From contig JAGMCI010000042.1 in the NCBI GenBank assembly GCA_023129325.1, positions 17,136 through 81,135 of the forward strand: a stretch of 64,000 nt of DNA. The letters are read 5' to 3'. This stretch comes from Caldifarciminota bacterium. Lineage in GTDB: Bacteria; Hydrothermota; UBA3073; JACQXS01; JAGMCI01. The notes below the pieces were generated by a model. The model saw nothing but the letters and a program-made list of their open reading frames with translations. It was not told the DNA's origin and did no database searches. The first letter of the stretch is position 1. The number at the start of each line of letters is the position of its first letter. Shown in pieces: positions 41,789 through 50,330 of this stretch. Both the position numbers and the translations under genes were made by a program.

Positions 41789-43039
41789 ATGCAAAATGAT
41801 AAGTCGTTGAAGGCAACTATTGTTATACCAACTTATTGGACTGCGGAAGAATTTATTCCTTCCGCAAATAACCCAATATACGACCATCCGACTCCATTAA
41901 ACAGCGAAGGCACTCTTGGACGGTTATTAGATTCTATGAAAATATTAAAAGAAAAAGACTTTGATGTAATGATAATAAGTGTCCCGACATCACAAGAGAT
42001 AGGCAAAGTAGGGGCGTATAGCAATACGCCCGCACTAATAAAAAAGAAAGTAGATGCTATAATAGAACCTTTTAAGAAACTTTACAATATTCATCATTTC
42101 TCTTATCCAGATTTACTTCCTATACATAAGAAATTAAAGGAGCTTGGCAAGAAAGAGTATATTCCTTATTTCAGCCTTGATGGATATTCAAATATCAGGA
42201 ATATGTGTTTAATTTTGCCTCATATTCTTGGCACCGATATTGTAATCCTCATAGATGACGATGAGGTTTTTGAAGACCCTGACTTTATTAAGAAAGCTCA
42301 TGCTTTTATAGGCAAAAATGAGATTTATGGAATTGCCGGATGTTATATTCAGCCATATGGAGGCTATAAATTTAAAGGTAAGCGAGAATGGTGGAAATTT
42401 TTATGGAATAATACAGGGGCAATGAACAAAGTGTTTGAACTAATTGAAACTCCTGCACAAATTGAATTTGTGCCTACATATAAACTCGGCAGACTAAAAG
42501 AAACTCCTTTTGCTGGCGGTGGCAATATGGTAATTCACAAGAACCTATTTACTAAAGTTAGCTTTGACCCGTGGATTAATCGCGGAGAAGATGTTGATTT
42601 TCTTTGTAACAGTAAAATTGCTGGATTCAAGTTTTTGCTTGACACTAAACTATCAATCTTACATCTTCCACCGGCTAACAAAAATCCATTATGGCTCCAG
42701 TTAAGAGAGGATATCAGGAGATTCATTTATATGAGGATAAAATTATTGAAACAAGGTTATTCAATAAAAAGGACAATGCCATATCCGGGGTATTTTCTTA
42801 AATTTGATTTATACTTCAAGATTTTCATAACTAACCGTATTTTAGCTGGAGCTTATTTTTTAAAAGGGCAATTCAAAGAATCTGTTGAGTTTTTGAAAAA
42901 TATATTACTTGTTTTTAAATTCAGGAAAGAGGCTTACATAAACTATCAGAAATTTATAAATTTCAGCAAAGGGTGGCCCCAATTTATGAATTGGCTTGAA
43001 AAAAATAGAGATTTAATTTTATCAAAGATACCGGAATGA
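41789..43039 (+). CDS. GT2-like glycosyltransferase
   Basis: The 416-residue protein has a GT-A fold start (KATIVIPTYWTA), the metal site IDDDEVFEDP, and a C-terminal extension with GEDVDFLCNSK (a GT2 ED-x-D-like catalytic motif). Two palindromes are inserted in frame: residues about 74-83 (KVGAYSNTPA) and 222-230 (PAQIEFVPT). It overlaps the GT4 gene that follows. Probably part of surface-glycan or glycolipid synthesis. Confidence 0.78.
   Translation: MQNDKSLKATIVIPTYWTAEEFIPSANNPIYDHPTPLNSEGTLGRLLDSMKILKEKDFDVMIISVPTSQEIGKVGAYSNTPALIKKKVDAIIEPFKKLYNIHHFSYPDLLPIHKKLKELGKKEYIPYFSLDGYSNIRNMCLILPHILGTDIVILIDDDEVFEDPDFIKKAHAFIGKNEIYGIAGCYIQPYGGYKFKGKREWWKFLWNNTGAMNKVFELIETPAQIEFVPTYKLGRLKETPFAGGGNMVIHKNLFTKVSFDPWINRGEDVDFLCNSKIAGFKFLLDTKLSILHLPPANKNPLWLQLREDIRRFIYMRIKLLKQGYSIKRTMPYPGYFLKFDLYFKIFITNRILAGAYFLKGQFKESVEFLKNILLVFKFRKEAYINYQKFINFSKGWPQFMNWLEKNRDLILSKIPE
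42008..42035. repeat. Palindromic element in GT2-like gene
   Basis: GTAGGGGCGTATAG then CAATACGCCCGCAC; imperfect member of the main family. Confidence 0.85.
42452..42477. repeat. GCACAAATTGAATTTGTGC palindrome in GT2-like gene
   Basis: Perfect outer dyad GCACAAATT/AATTTGTGC followed by CTAC, the same terminal CTAC as other family members. Confidence 0.75.
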
Positions 43040-44244
43040 AAATTCTTTTTTTGCCCAAACAAATTCCGCATTCAAAAGTTATTGGTGGACCAATAATTAT
43101 TTATAACAGGATAAAAGAACTTTCAAAACGACACGAAGTTTCATTGCTTTCATTCTTAAGAGAAGATTCTGAAAAACAATGGCTCTCAACTGTTACAAAA
43201 TATTGTAAGGAAGCAGAATTTTTGCCTCTCCCCCATTGGTATGGGCGTATTGCTATATGCCCCTACTCATTATTTCAATTTTTCTTCTCTCCTACGCCTC
43301 CTTATTTCTTAACCACATATACTCAAGAGATGGAAAACAAAGTAGCTAAGATGACACGCAAGTATAAATATGATGTGATAATTGCAGAATACTCAGTTAT
43401 GGGACAATATCTTTATAAGAATAAAAGACTCCCAAATGTACGCAAAGTGATTTCTTGTCATGAATGTTACTTTACTGCGAGATATAATACATTTAAGCAA
43501 AATTGGTATAAAAAAGAAGGGTTAACAGCACTAACTCATTTAAAAAGACTTAAACATTATGAATTTAATATGTATCGTTCAGCTGATAAGGTTTTAACTC
43601 TCACTCCTCAAGATAAAGCCACGCTGTTAAGTTTTGCTCCTGACCTTAATATTTCTGTAGTTCCGCATGGGGTAGATGTTACATATTTTACCCCATCGGA
43701 CCATAGTTCTCTTGAGCCATCAGTTATGTTTCTTGGAAATTATCCTCACTTACCCAATCGGGATGCGGTTTTATATTTTTATAATGACATTTTGCCTCTT
43801 ATAAGGAAAGAATTCACGGAACTCAAATTTTATATTGTTGGCAGGAATCCACAGTCAGAAATAAATGACCTGGTAAAAAGGGATTCAGGTATTATAGTAA
43901 CAGGTACAGTTTCTGATGTAAGAGAATATTTTAAGAAGACAAAAATATTTATTTGTCCAATTAGATTAGGCGGCGGATTTAGAGGCAAGATTCTTGAAGC
44001 AATGGCATCAGGTGTTCCTGTTGTCTCAACTTCATTAGGAGCTTATGGTATTCCTGCTAAAGACGGAGAAAACATTTTGATTGCAGATTCCAAAATTGAT
44101 TTTGCCAACAAAGTAATTAAGTTATTACAAGATAAAGAACTTTATAAAAGGATTGCCAAAAATGGGCGGAAATTAGTTGAACAAGAATTCTCATGGGCTA
44201 AAGGAGCAGAAAAACTTGAAAAAGTATTACTAAGCATTTTTTAA
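43036..44244 (+). CDS. GT4 glycosyltransferase (stp1/EpsH-associated type)
   Basis: A 402-residue GT-B enzyme. The N-domain begins KILFLPKQIPHSKVIGGP; the C-domain has VPHGVDVTYFTP, MFLGNYPHLPN and the donor-site PIRLGGGFRGKILEAMASGVP. The pattern resembles the sugar transferases found with exopolysaccharide clusters. Residues about 70-77 (GRIAICPY) derive from a main-family palindrome. Confidence 0.88.
   Translation: MKILFLPKQIPHSKVIGGPIIIYNRIKELSKRHEVSLLSFLREDSEKQWLSTVTKYCKEAEFLPLPHWYGRIAICPYSLFQFFFSPTPPYFLTTYTQEMENKVAKMTRKYKYDVIIAEYSVMGQYLYKNKRLPNVRKVISCHECYFTARYNTFKQNWYKKEGLTALTHLKRLKHYEFNMYRSADKVLTLTPQDKATLLSFAPDLNISVVPHGVDVTYFTPSDHSSLEPSVMFLGNYPHLPNRDAVLYFYNDILPLIRKEFTELKFYIVGRNPQSEINDLVKRDSGIIVTGTVSDVREYFKKTKIFICPIRLGGGFRGKILEAMASGVPVVSTSLGAYGIPAKDGENILIADSKIDFANKVIKLLQDKELYKRIAKNGRKLVEQEFSWAKGAEKLEKVLLSIF
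43243..43265. repeat. Palindromic element in GT4 gene
   Basis: GGGCGTATTG then CTATATGCCCCTA; in frame, degenerate right arm. Confidence 0.8.
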
Positions 44245-44288
44245 TAAAGAGTAGTTACTATGTAGAGTCATCCAACGCAACTTTTTCC

Positions 44289-44316
44289 TTGACATTTTAA
44301 ATTCTTTTTATATTAT
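44289..44316 (+). promoter_or_regulatory. Promoter of BFD-like gene
   Basis: TTGACA (44289-44294), 16 bp, TATTAT (44311-44316); 12 nt to ATG 44329, leaving about 6 nt of leader. Confidence 0.75.
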
Positions 44317-44328
44317 GTTTAAAAAGAG

Positions 44329-44598
44329 ATGAAAACAATAATTTGCAGGTGTGAGGATGTGACTGACGAAGAAATTTTAGAGCTTATTCATAATGGCTTT
44401 ACAACTATAGATGAAATTAAGCGTTTTTTGAGAGCCGGGATGGGACATTGTCAAGGTCGAACCTGTGGAAGATTAATTGCACAATTAATTTCAAGAGAAA
44501 CTAAGAAGCCATTGGATAAAATTACTTATTCTAAGCCAAGACCTCCTATAAAGCCGGTGTCTTTAAAAACACTTGCTGGAAAAAATATTAAAAAGTAA
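44329..44598 (+). CDS. BFD-like [2Fe-2S] protein
   Basis: An 89-residue BFD (bacterioferritin-associated ferredoxin) domain with cysteines C6, C8, C41 and C46 (IICRCEDVT and HCQGRTCGR) around the IDEIKRFLRAGMG helix. Such domains occur at the end of sarcosine/octopine/proline oxidases and as small separate subunits. The basic tail is longer than in plain BFD. It may deliver electrons to an unlinked oxidoreductase. Confidence 0.88.
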   Translation: MKTIICRCEDVTDEEILELIHNGFTTIDEIKRFLRAGMGHCQGRTCGRLIAQLISRETKKPLDKITYSKPRPPIKPVSLKTLAGKNIKK

Positions 44599-44610
44599 CT
44601 ACAAATTACA

Positions 44611-44673
44611 TTCACCCCGCACTTACCTGCCCGCCGCTTCGCTATGGCAGGCGGGTGCATGAGTGCGGGGCGA
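44611..44673. repeat. Nested inverted repeat between BFD and acyl-CoA dehydrogenase genes
   Basis: Outer arms CCCCGCACT/AGTGCGGGG enclose inner arms CCTGCCCGCC/GGCAGGCGGG. No T-run follows, so it is classed as a repeat rather than a terminator. Confidence 0.75.
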
Positions 44674-44704
44674 ATTAAACAAATATAATAAGTATAGTTT
44701 TTTC

Positions 44705-44732
44705 TTGCTTTTTGGAAAACTTGTTATATTAT
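44705..44732 (+). promoter_or_regulatory. Promoter of acyl-CoA dehydrogenase gene
   Basis: TTGCTT (44705-44710), 16 bp, TATTAT (44727-44732), then GGAGG 5 bases before ATG 44750. Confidence 0.6.
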
Positions 44733-44749
44733 CTTAAGTTGGAGGTATA

Positions 44750-45886
44750 ATGGACTATTTCATTTCTGATGAGCAGCGTATGATAAAAGACTTGGCGTCA
44801 AAGATTGCTAAAGAAAAGATTCTACCCCAGAGAAAGGAGTTAGATGAAAAAGAGGGATTTTCCCATAGTATTATACAAGAACTTGCAAAATCAAATATGT
44901 TCAAGATATTTATTCCCAAACAATATGATGGGCTTGGTATGGGGACACTTGGATTCTGTCTTGTAATTGAAGAATTATCAAAAGTGTGTGCTGGTGTTGC
45001 TACTACTTATGCAGCAACTGCTCTTGCCGTAGCCCCAATAATACTTTTTGGCAATGAGCAACAGAAGTCCAAATATCTAAAAAGAGTAGCTCATGGCACG
45101 CTTACCGCTTTTGGGCTAACCGAACCTGAGGCTGGTTCTGATGTTGGCGCTGTTCAGACAAAGGCAGTAAAGGATGGTGATTTTTATACCCTTAATGGCA
45201 CAAAACAATGGATAACAAATGGTGGAGAGGCAGAAATTTATGTAATCATTGCCTCAACCAATCCAGAGCGTGGCGCAAGAGGCTTATCAGCCTTTATCAT
45301 TGAGAAAGGAACACCTGGTTTCTCTTTCGGCAAACTTGAAGATAAGCTTGGCATAAGAGCCAGTTGCACTCGTGAACTTATCTTTGAGGATTGTAAAATT
45401 CCAGCCTCCAATCTACTTAGTAAGGAGGGACTTGGTTTTATAATTGCGCTGCGCACATTTGACCAAACTCGTCCTGGGGTGGGAGCTCTATCAGTTGGAG
45501 TAGCCCAAGGAGCACTTGATGAAGCTATTAATTATGCCAAAACTCACAAACAATTTGGTAAACCAATAATATCTCTTGAATGGGTCCAGTCTATGATTGC
45601 TGAACTTGCGACAAAGGTTGAAGCGGCGAGGGCTCTTGTTTATTCAGTAGCAAGGCATATAGATTCTGGTGCTAAACCTATCTCTAATTATTCGGCAATG
45701 TCAAAACTTTTTGCCTCTGATGTAGCTGTGGAAGTAACAAATAAAGTACTTCAAATTTTCGGAGAGTTTGGTGGCACAAAGGATTATCCTGTTGAAAAGA
45801 TGTTTAGAGATGCTAAGATAACTCAAATTTATGAAGGCACAAACGAGATTCAAAAACTTGTAATTGCCTCATCACTTGCAAAATGA
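44750..45886 (+). CDS. Acyl-CoA dehydrogenase
   Basis: A 378-residue FAD flavoenzyme of the short/medium-chain type. FAD-binding segments are AFGLTEPEAGSD and NGTKQWITNGG, and the catalytic base is E362 in QIYEGTNEIQ. FAD and dimer-contact segment TNKVLQIFGEFGGTKDYPVEKMFRD is intact. It forms a unit with the GT2 gene that starts in its stop codon. The BFD gene lies upstream. No ETF genes are visible. Confidence 0.95.
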   Translation: MDYFISDEQRMIKDLASKIAKEKILPQRKELDEKEGFSHSIIQELAKSNMFKIFIPKQYDGLGMGTLGFCLVIEELSKVCAGVATTYAATALAVAPIILFGNEQQKSKYLKRVAHGTLTAFGLTEPEAGSDVGAVQTKAVKDGDFYTLNGTKQWITNGGEAEIYVIIASTNPERGARGLSAFIIEKGTPGFSFGKLEDKLGIRASCTRELIFEDCKIPASNLLSKEGLGFIIALRTFDQTRPGVGALSVGVAQGALDEAINYAKTHKQFGKPIISLEWVQSMIAELATKVEAARALVYSVARHIDSGAKPISNYSAMSKLFASDVAVEVTNKVLQIFGEFGGTKDYPVEKMFRDAKITQIYEGTNEIQKLVIASSLAK

Positions 45887-46791
45887 TTAGCATTATAATA
45901 CCTACTTATAATGAGGAACCAGCAATTGGTAAAGTCATAGATGATGTAAAAAAGACTATGGATAAGAGCTCCTATGAATATGAAATTATAGTTGTTGACG
46001 ATGTCTCAAAGGATAAGACTCGTGATATAGTCCGTTCAAAGAGTATCAAATTAGTTGAGCATCTTGAGAATAAAGGTGTGGGCAGAGCCAGAAAAACAGG
46101 TATCCTTGAAGCCAAAGGAGATATAATTGTAATGCTTGATGGTGATGACAGTTATCCTGCTAACCGTATTCCTGATTTATTGGCTTATTTACCTCGTTAT
46201 GATATGGCAATTGGTGCACGCCAAATTGAAGCAGGCTCAAAGCCCTGGCTCCGTATTCCAGCCAAAGCGTTTATTAGACGATTGGCTGAATATATAACCC
46301 AAAAAAAGATTCCAGACTTAAACTCAGGACTTAGAGCATTTAAAAAGAAAATAGCTCTCCAATTTTTTAATCTCTTGCCTGACACCCATTCTTTTGTAAG
46401 CACCTTAACTATTGCCTTATTGACAAATGCTTATGATGTAAAATATATCTCAATTGACTATAAGAAAAGGGTAGGCATCTCAACTTTCCACCCCATCCGA
46501 GATACTACAAATTATTTCCTATTGATTTTCAGGACAATTATGTATTTTAAACCCCTCCGTGTATTCTTACCTTTTGGATTAATTATATTTATTGGAGGAT
46601 TTATACGCACGGTTTACGATGCCAGGGTATTACATCATATAAAAGAATCAGATGTAATAATTATGCTCACCAGTTTTTTAATCTTCGTACTTGGTTTTTT
46701 AGCCGATTTAATCGTAAAACTAAGACCATTTAAAGAACCCTTCGGGCTTGAGCCCTCGAGGGCAAAGCCACAGAGCCCACAGAGAAAATAA
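45883..46791 (+). CDS. GT2 polyprenyl-phosphate glycosyltransferase (DPM1-like) with two TM helices
   Basis: A 302-residue protein. Residues 1-210 are the GT-A domain (ISIIIPTYNEE, VVDDVSKDKT, metal site DGDDSY), followed by two hydrophobic helices (about 227-247 and 258-282), as in dolichol/polyprenyl-phosphate mannosyl- or glucosyltransferases. The last 15 or so residues (LEPSRAKPQSPQRK) are read through a CCCTCGAGGG palindrome and CACAGAG words, so the native C-terminus was probably extended by repeat DNA. Convergent with the next gene. Confidence 0.88.
   Translation: MISIIIPTYNEEPAIGKVIDDVKKTMDKSSYEYEIIVVDDVSKDKTRDIVRSKSIKLVEHLENKGVGRARKTGILEAKGDIIVMLDGDDSYPANRIPDLLAYLPRYDMAIGARQIEAGSKPWLRIPAKAFIRRLAEYITQKKIPDLNSGLRAFKKKIALQFFNLLPDTHSFVSTLTIALLTNAYDVKYISIDYKKRVGISTFHPIRDTTNYFLLIFRTIMYFKPLRVFLPFGLIIFIGGFIRTVYDARVLHHIKESDVIIMLTSFLIFVLGFLADLIVKLRPFKEPFGLEPSRAKPQSPQRK
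46739..46786. repeat. Repeat DNA forming the C-terminus of the GT2 gene
   Basis: CCCTTCGGGCTTGAGCCCTCGAGGG followed by CACAGAGCCCACAGAG, words used elsewhere only in spacers. Confidence 0.6.
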
Positions 46792-46833
46792 GGAACCACA
46801 GATTACACAGATTAAAAGATGGGGGTATTTCTT

Positions 46834-48555
46834 TCATTTTAAATTTGTTAATAATTTCTGGATATATTTCCGCTTACCCAAATCAACTTCCCCTCTTTTC
46901 ATAGCTTTTTCTAAATAAAAAGTTGCTTTTTGAGGATTTCCTTTTTTGTAGAATATCAATCCAAGATAAAGGTAAATCTGGTCAAATCCAGGAGATAGCT
47001 TTTCTACTTTCTTATACTCCTTGACTGCCAAATTAAGATTATTTGTAATCATATAAATATAAGCTAATTTATTTCTTGCATCAACATTATAGGGATTTAG
47101 TTTAATACATTTTTCTAAATAAAAGATACACTCTTTAAGCAATGGCTCAACTTTTTTAAAAGGTGGTGGCTTTTGTTTTAGCCTTGCATCGTCCAAAAGG
47201 TCTTCACACTTGTGTGCTTTATAAAAAGCCTTCTTTAATTGAACATCAGATTGAAATGTCTTCACAATAGGTCGTGCTACTATAAATGCTCCAAGTAATA
47301 AAGGCAAATAAATAAGGTATCTCCATTTTGGGATATATATTTTTTTGTTGTATTCTTTTTTACCCAAAATTGATGAACAAAGCCCCAGCATAAACCAAAA
47401 TATAAAACCTATTGATGTCCATCTTAAACTAACTGATATCAGATTATGTATAAGTAATGCAAAACATCCTATCCCAGCTCCAATAATGAGAACTTTATCC
47501 TCTCTTGTTCCTTTCCACCACCATTTAAAAAAAGAAAATATAATCCATAGGAATGCAAGAATACCAAAGATTCCAAGTTCTCCTGCAATCTCAATATATT
47601 CACAATGAGCATGAGAAGTAAAGTGAGATAATCCAAGCTCAAGATAGTTTGTCGGTCTATATTGTGGGAAATAGATTTGAAATGTCCCTAATCCTGTTCC
47701 TAATATAGGGTTAGCTTTAAACATATTAAAAGTAGATTTGTAAATTACTCTCCTTATCACAGGTGGAGATACTTTTTCCTGAACTTGAGGAAATCTTATA
47801 ACTGCTATAATAAATAATATAAGAACAATAGTTCCTAATGAAATAAGTATTTTCTTGTCTAATTTTTGATAATAGCCTATAATCAGTATAATAAAAGAAC
47901 CTACAAATCCAATCCATGCACCAACAGAATGTGTTGTATAAAGTGCATATATAAGTATGATTACACTAAATACCCCAAAGGCTTTTCGTCTTAATAATAA
48001 GCAAATTGATATGGGTAACACAGCTATAAGCCAGGAGGCAAAGAAATTTGGATGTCCAAAAGTTGACATCTGTTTTGGCTCTTCAAGTTCAATTGCTTTC
48101 CACCGTATAAGTTCAATATTATGATATTCAAGTATTCCATAAATAGCTGTAATAAGACCAACTATTAATAAAGAATAAATTACTGTCTGGATTATTTTCT
48201 TTTCTCTTATAAAATTTAATACCATAAAATAAATCAATCCATAACTTAATAATCTTCTTAATTCTTCAATACTTGCATATTTATATTTTGATATAAGAGT
48301 TGAAATTAAACAAATAGCAAGGAAGATAAGTATTGACAAATTTAAAGGATTTTTTACAAACTTTATCTTTCCGGATTCAAGAATTGAAACGAGCCATAAA
48401 ATAAAAAGCACAAGGGCAACGAGTTGAAGAATAAGTGTTTTTATTGAAGTTGGGTGATAAGAAAGCGATGAAATAGAAAGTGGTATAAAAAAAATTAAAC
48501 CTACAAGGCAAATTTGAATAAGCCTGGACAAGACATAATTAAATCTTAAATTCAC
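46834..48555 (-). CDS. O-antigen ligase/polymerase-like membrane protein with TPR tail
   Basis: The 573-residue protein has about 11-12 hydrophobic helices (1-425), with the Wzy_C/WaaL-type loop HAHCEYIEIAGELGIFG preceding late helices. Its C-terminal 150 residues form TPR-like repeats (VDARNKLAYIYMITNNLNLAVKEYKKVEKL, written in parts). Such proteins ligate or polymerise lipid-linked glycans at the periplasmic face. Ligase and polymerase cannot be told apart here. It points toward the convergent GT2 gene. Confidence 0.82.
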   Translation of the reverse strand: MNLRFNYVLSRLIQICLVGLIFFIPLSISSLSYHPTSIKTLILQLVALVLFILWLVSILESGKIKFVKNPLNLSILIFLAICLISTLISKYKYASIEELRRLLSYGLIYFMVLNFIREKKIIQTVIYSLLIVGLITAIYGILEYHNIELIRWKAIELEEPKQMSTFGHPNFFASWLIAVLPISICLLLRRKAFGVFSVIILIYALYTTHSVGAWIGFVGSFIILIIGYYQKLDKKILISLGTIVLILFIIAVIRFPQVQEKVSPPVIRRVIYKSTFNMFKANPILGTGLGTFQIYFPQYRPTNYLELGLSHFTSHAHCEYIEIAGELGIFGILAFLWIIFSFFKWWWKGTREDKVLIIGAGIGCFALLIHNLISVSLRWTSIGFIFWFMLGLCSSILGKKEYNKKIYIPKWRYLIYLPLLLGAFIVARPIVKTFQSDVQLKKAFYKAHKCEDLLDDARLKQKPPPFKKVEPLLKECIFYLEKCIKLNPYNVDARNKLAYIYMITNNLNLAVKEYKKVEKLSPGFDQIYLYLGLIFYKKGNPQKATFYLEKAMKRGEVDLGKRKYIQKLLTNLK

Positions 48556-48858
48556 AAATTAAATATTAACCACAGAGCACAATTTTCAAAACCGCAGATA
48601 AATACTGATGCTCGCAGATACTCTTTTAGAATTTCAAATACCAAAGCTCAAATAACAAATGTCATTCTGACCCTGAACGAAGCGAAGGGGAAGAATCTCT
48701 TTTTTTGACATTTAGATATTTGGCATTTATTTGACATTAAATTTTTAGATTTTGAAATTTAATCTTTCTGTGTTCATCTGTGGCTAATACATTATTTGAG
48801 TTTATTATTTCTTTGTGCCCTTTGTGGTTCAAAAATCTTTCTTTGCGCTCTCTGCCGT
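48556..48858. other. 303-bp spacer of repeat words
   Basis: No gene is seen. The spacer contains the 40-bp module at 48660-48699 (inverse of 21045-21084), AAATACCAAAGCTCAAATAAC-type words and CTTTCTGTGTTCATCTGTGGC-type words. Confidence 0.6.
48660..48699. repeat. 40-bp dispersed repeat (second copy)
   Basis: Matches 21045-21084 on the opposite strand at 39 of 40 bases. It contains CTGAACGAAGCGAAGGGG. Confidence 0.85.
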
Positions 48859-50286
48859 TTATTTTAAAAGAATAAACTTTTTGGTAGAAGTAAATTTGCC
48901 TGCCTCAAGTTTATAGAAATAAATTCCAGCAGACAAATCATTGGAGTCCAATTTGATTTCATAATATCCTACTCTCTGTGGCTCATTTACAAGCGTTCTA
49001 ACAAGCTTTCCAGCAATATCATAAATTTTTAAAGATACAGTTGTTAGTTGTTGGTTGTTAGTTTTTAGTTTACCTGGCAACTGATAATTGATAACTGTGA
49101 ACTGATGAAATGGATTAGGTTGATTTTGAGAAAGTAAGAAAACTTGTGGGATTTGATGCAGATATTTCTCTTCCACACCAACTTCTTTCAAATATCGTTT
49201 ATAGTAAATTTCATAGTTGCCATCCCTATTATCTTGCCAAACTATATGAATTATGCTATCTGAAACTGTAATTGATGGGTGTTCAGAAGAACCAGTATCT
49301 GTAAGTGCTGTATCAGGAGTCCAGGTTGTGCCACCATCTGGTGATTGTTTATAATAAATCTCCCAATTACCATCTCTATTATCCTGCCATACCAAATGTA
49401 ATGTATCAGATGAAGTTACAAGAGAAGGATATTTAGAATCTCCTGTTGCATTTGTAAGTCTCTCATCAAGTTCCCAAGTTTCTCCATTATTTAATGACTG
49501 CTTATAATAAATTTCTGGATTTCCATCTCTATTATCTTGCCAGATTACATACACTAGGTTATTGAAAGCCGCAACGCAAGGATGGTTCCCTTGCGTAAGT
49601 GTTGTTTCTGGATCCCAATAAGAGGTACAGTTACTGTAATAAATTGTACCATCATTACACCATACTCCGTGGAGCTTACTTCCCGAAGCTACTATACTGG
49701 GATAAGATTCCTTTTCTAAAGGGATACTATGCCAAGAAATCCACTCTTGATCCCATCCTCCTGTATGTGAACCATATATTTTAGAGATCCCGCGATAACT
49801 GCATCCAGTATTCCTTCCTAAATATAAAATATGCACGGTATCTTCTAAAACGGAAATAGAGGGATATCCAGCACAATGCCAATCATAAGGAGGAGGTCTG
49901 TATGGAGAAAGCCAATTTATACCACCAAGTGCGCAACTGTAATATAAATTGTCGTATCCATCGGGATTTCCTATCCAAGATGCATGTATTTTATCTCTTG
50001 ATGCAGCTAAAGACGGAAATTTTTCAGGCAAAACAGTATTTGTAAGATTTGTATCTTTTTCCCAGGTTGAGCCACCGTAGATTGAGCGTTTAAAGTAAAT
50101 GTCATCTGTCCCATCTCTCTGGTCCCACCATACTACATAAACTGTATCACCTGATGCGGCGACACATTTAGCATTATTAAGTGAAGTAAATGAACCCCCT
50201 GGAGCATCAGTTAATCTCACATCAGGTCCCCATCCAGCAAAACAAGTGCTTGCTATAAATAAGATTGCAAACATATATTTTTTCAT
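48859..50286 (-). CDS. Secreted beta-propeller-like (BNR/sialidase-type) protein with sorting domain
   Basis: The 475-residue protein has a signal peptide (MKKYMFAILFIASTCFA). About six repeats of the form VYVVWQDNRDGNPEIYYKQS, recalling BNR/Asp-box or WD40-like extracellular propellers, span residues 25-375. The C-terminal FlgD/T9SS-like domain (QNQPNPFH, LKIYDIAGKLVRTL, GIYFYKLEAGKF, ending KFILLK) follows. Within that domain residues about 409-425 (LPGKLKTNNQQLTT) come from a CAACAACTAAC-type repeat. A promoter and GGAGGAG precede ATG. Confidence 0.82.
   Translation of the reverse strand: MKKYMFAILFIASTCFAGWGPDVRLTDAPGGSFTSLNNAKCVAASGDTVYVVWWDQRDGTDDIYFKRSIYGGSTWEKDTNLTNTVLPEKFPSLAASRDKIHASWIGNPDGYDNLYYSCALGGINWLSPYRPPPYDWHCAGYPSISVLEDTVHILYLGRNTGCSYRGISKIYGSHTGGWDQEWISWHSIPLEKESYPSIVASGSKLHGVWCNDGTIYYSNCTSYWDPETTLTQGNHPCVAAFNNLVYVIWQDNRDGNPEIYYKQSLNNGETWELDERLTNATGDSKYPSLVTSSDTLHLVWQDNRDGNWEIYYKQSPDGGTTWTPDTALTDTGSSEHPSITVSDSIIHIVWQDNRDGNYEIYYKRYLKEVGVEEKYLHQIPQVFLLSQNQPNPFHQFTVINYQLPGKLKTNNQQLTTVSLKIYDIAGKLVRTLVNEPQRVGYYEIKLDSNDLSAGIYFYKLEAGKFTSTKKFILLK
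49039..49104. repeat. Reiterated AACTG/TTAGTTG repeat in sorting domain
   Basis: Words TTGTTAGTTG, TTGGTTGTTAG, and CTGATAATTGATAACTG repeat over about 65 bp. Translated in frame within the FlgD-like domain. Confidence 0.6.
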
Positions 50287-50302
50287 TTCTCCTCCTTATT
50301 TA

Positions 50303-50330
50303 TTTATAATTCAGAACTGAAAAAAGTCAA
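50303..50330 (-). promoter_or_regulatory. Promoter of propeller-like protein gene
   Basis: Minus strand TTGACT (50330-50325), 16 bp, TATAAA (50308-50303). It overlaps the stop of the upstream membrane protein gene. Confidence 0.7.
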
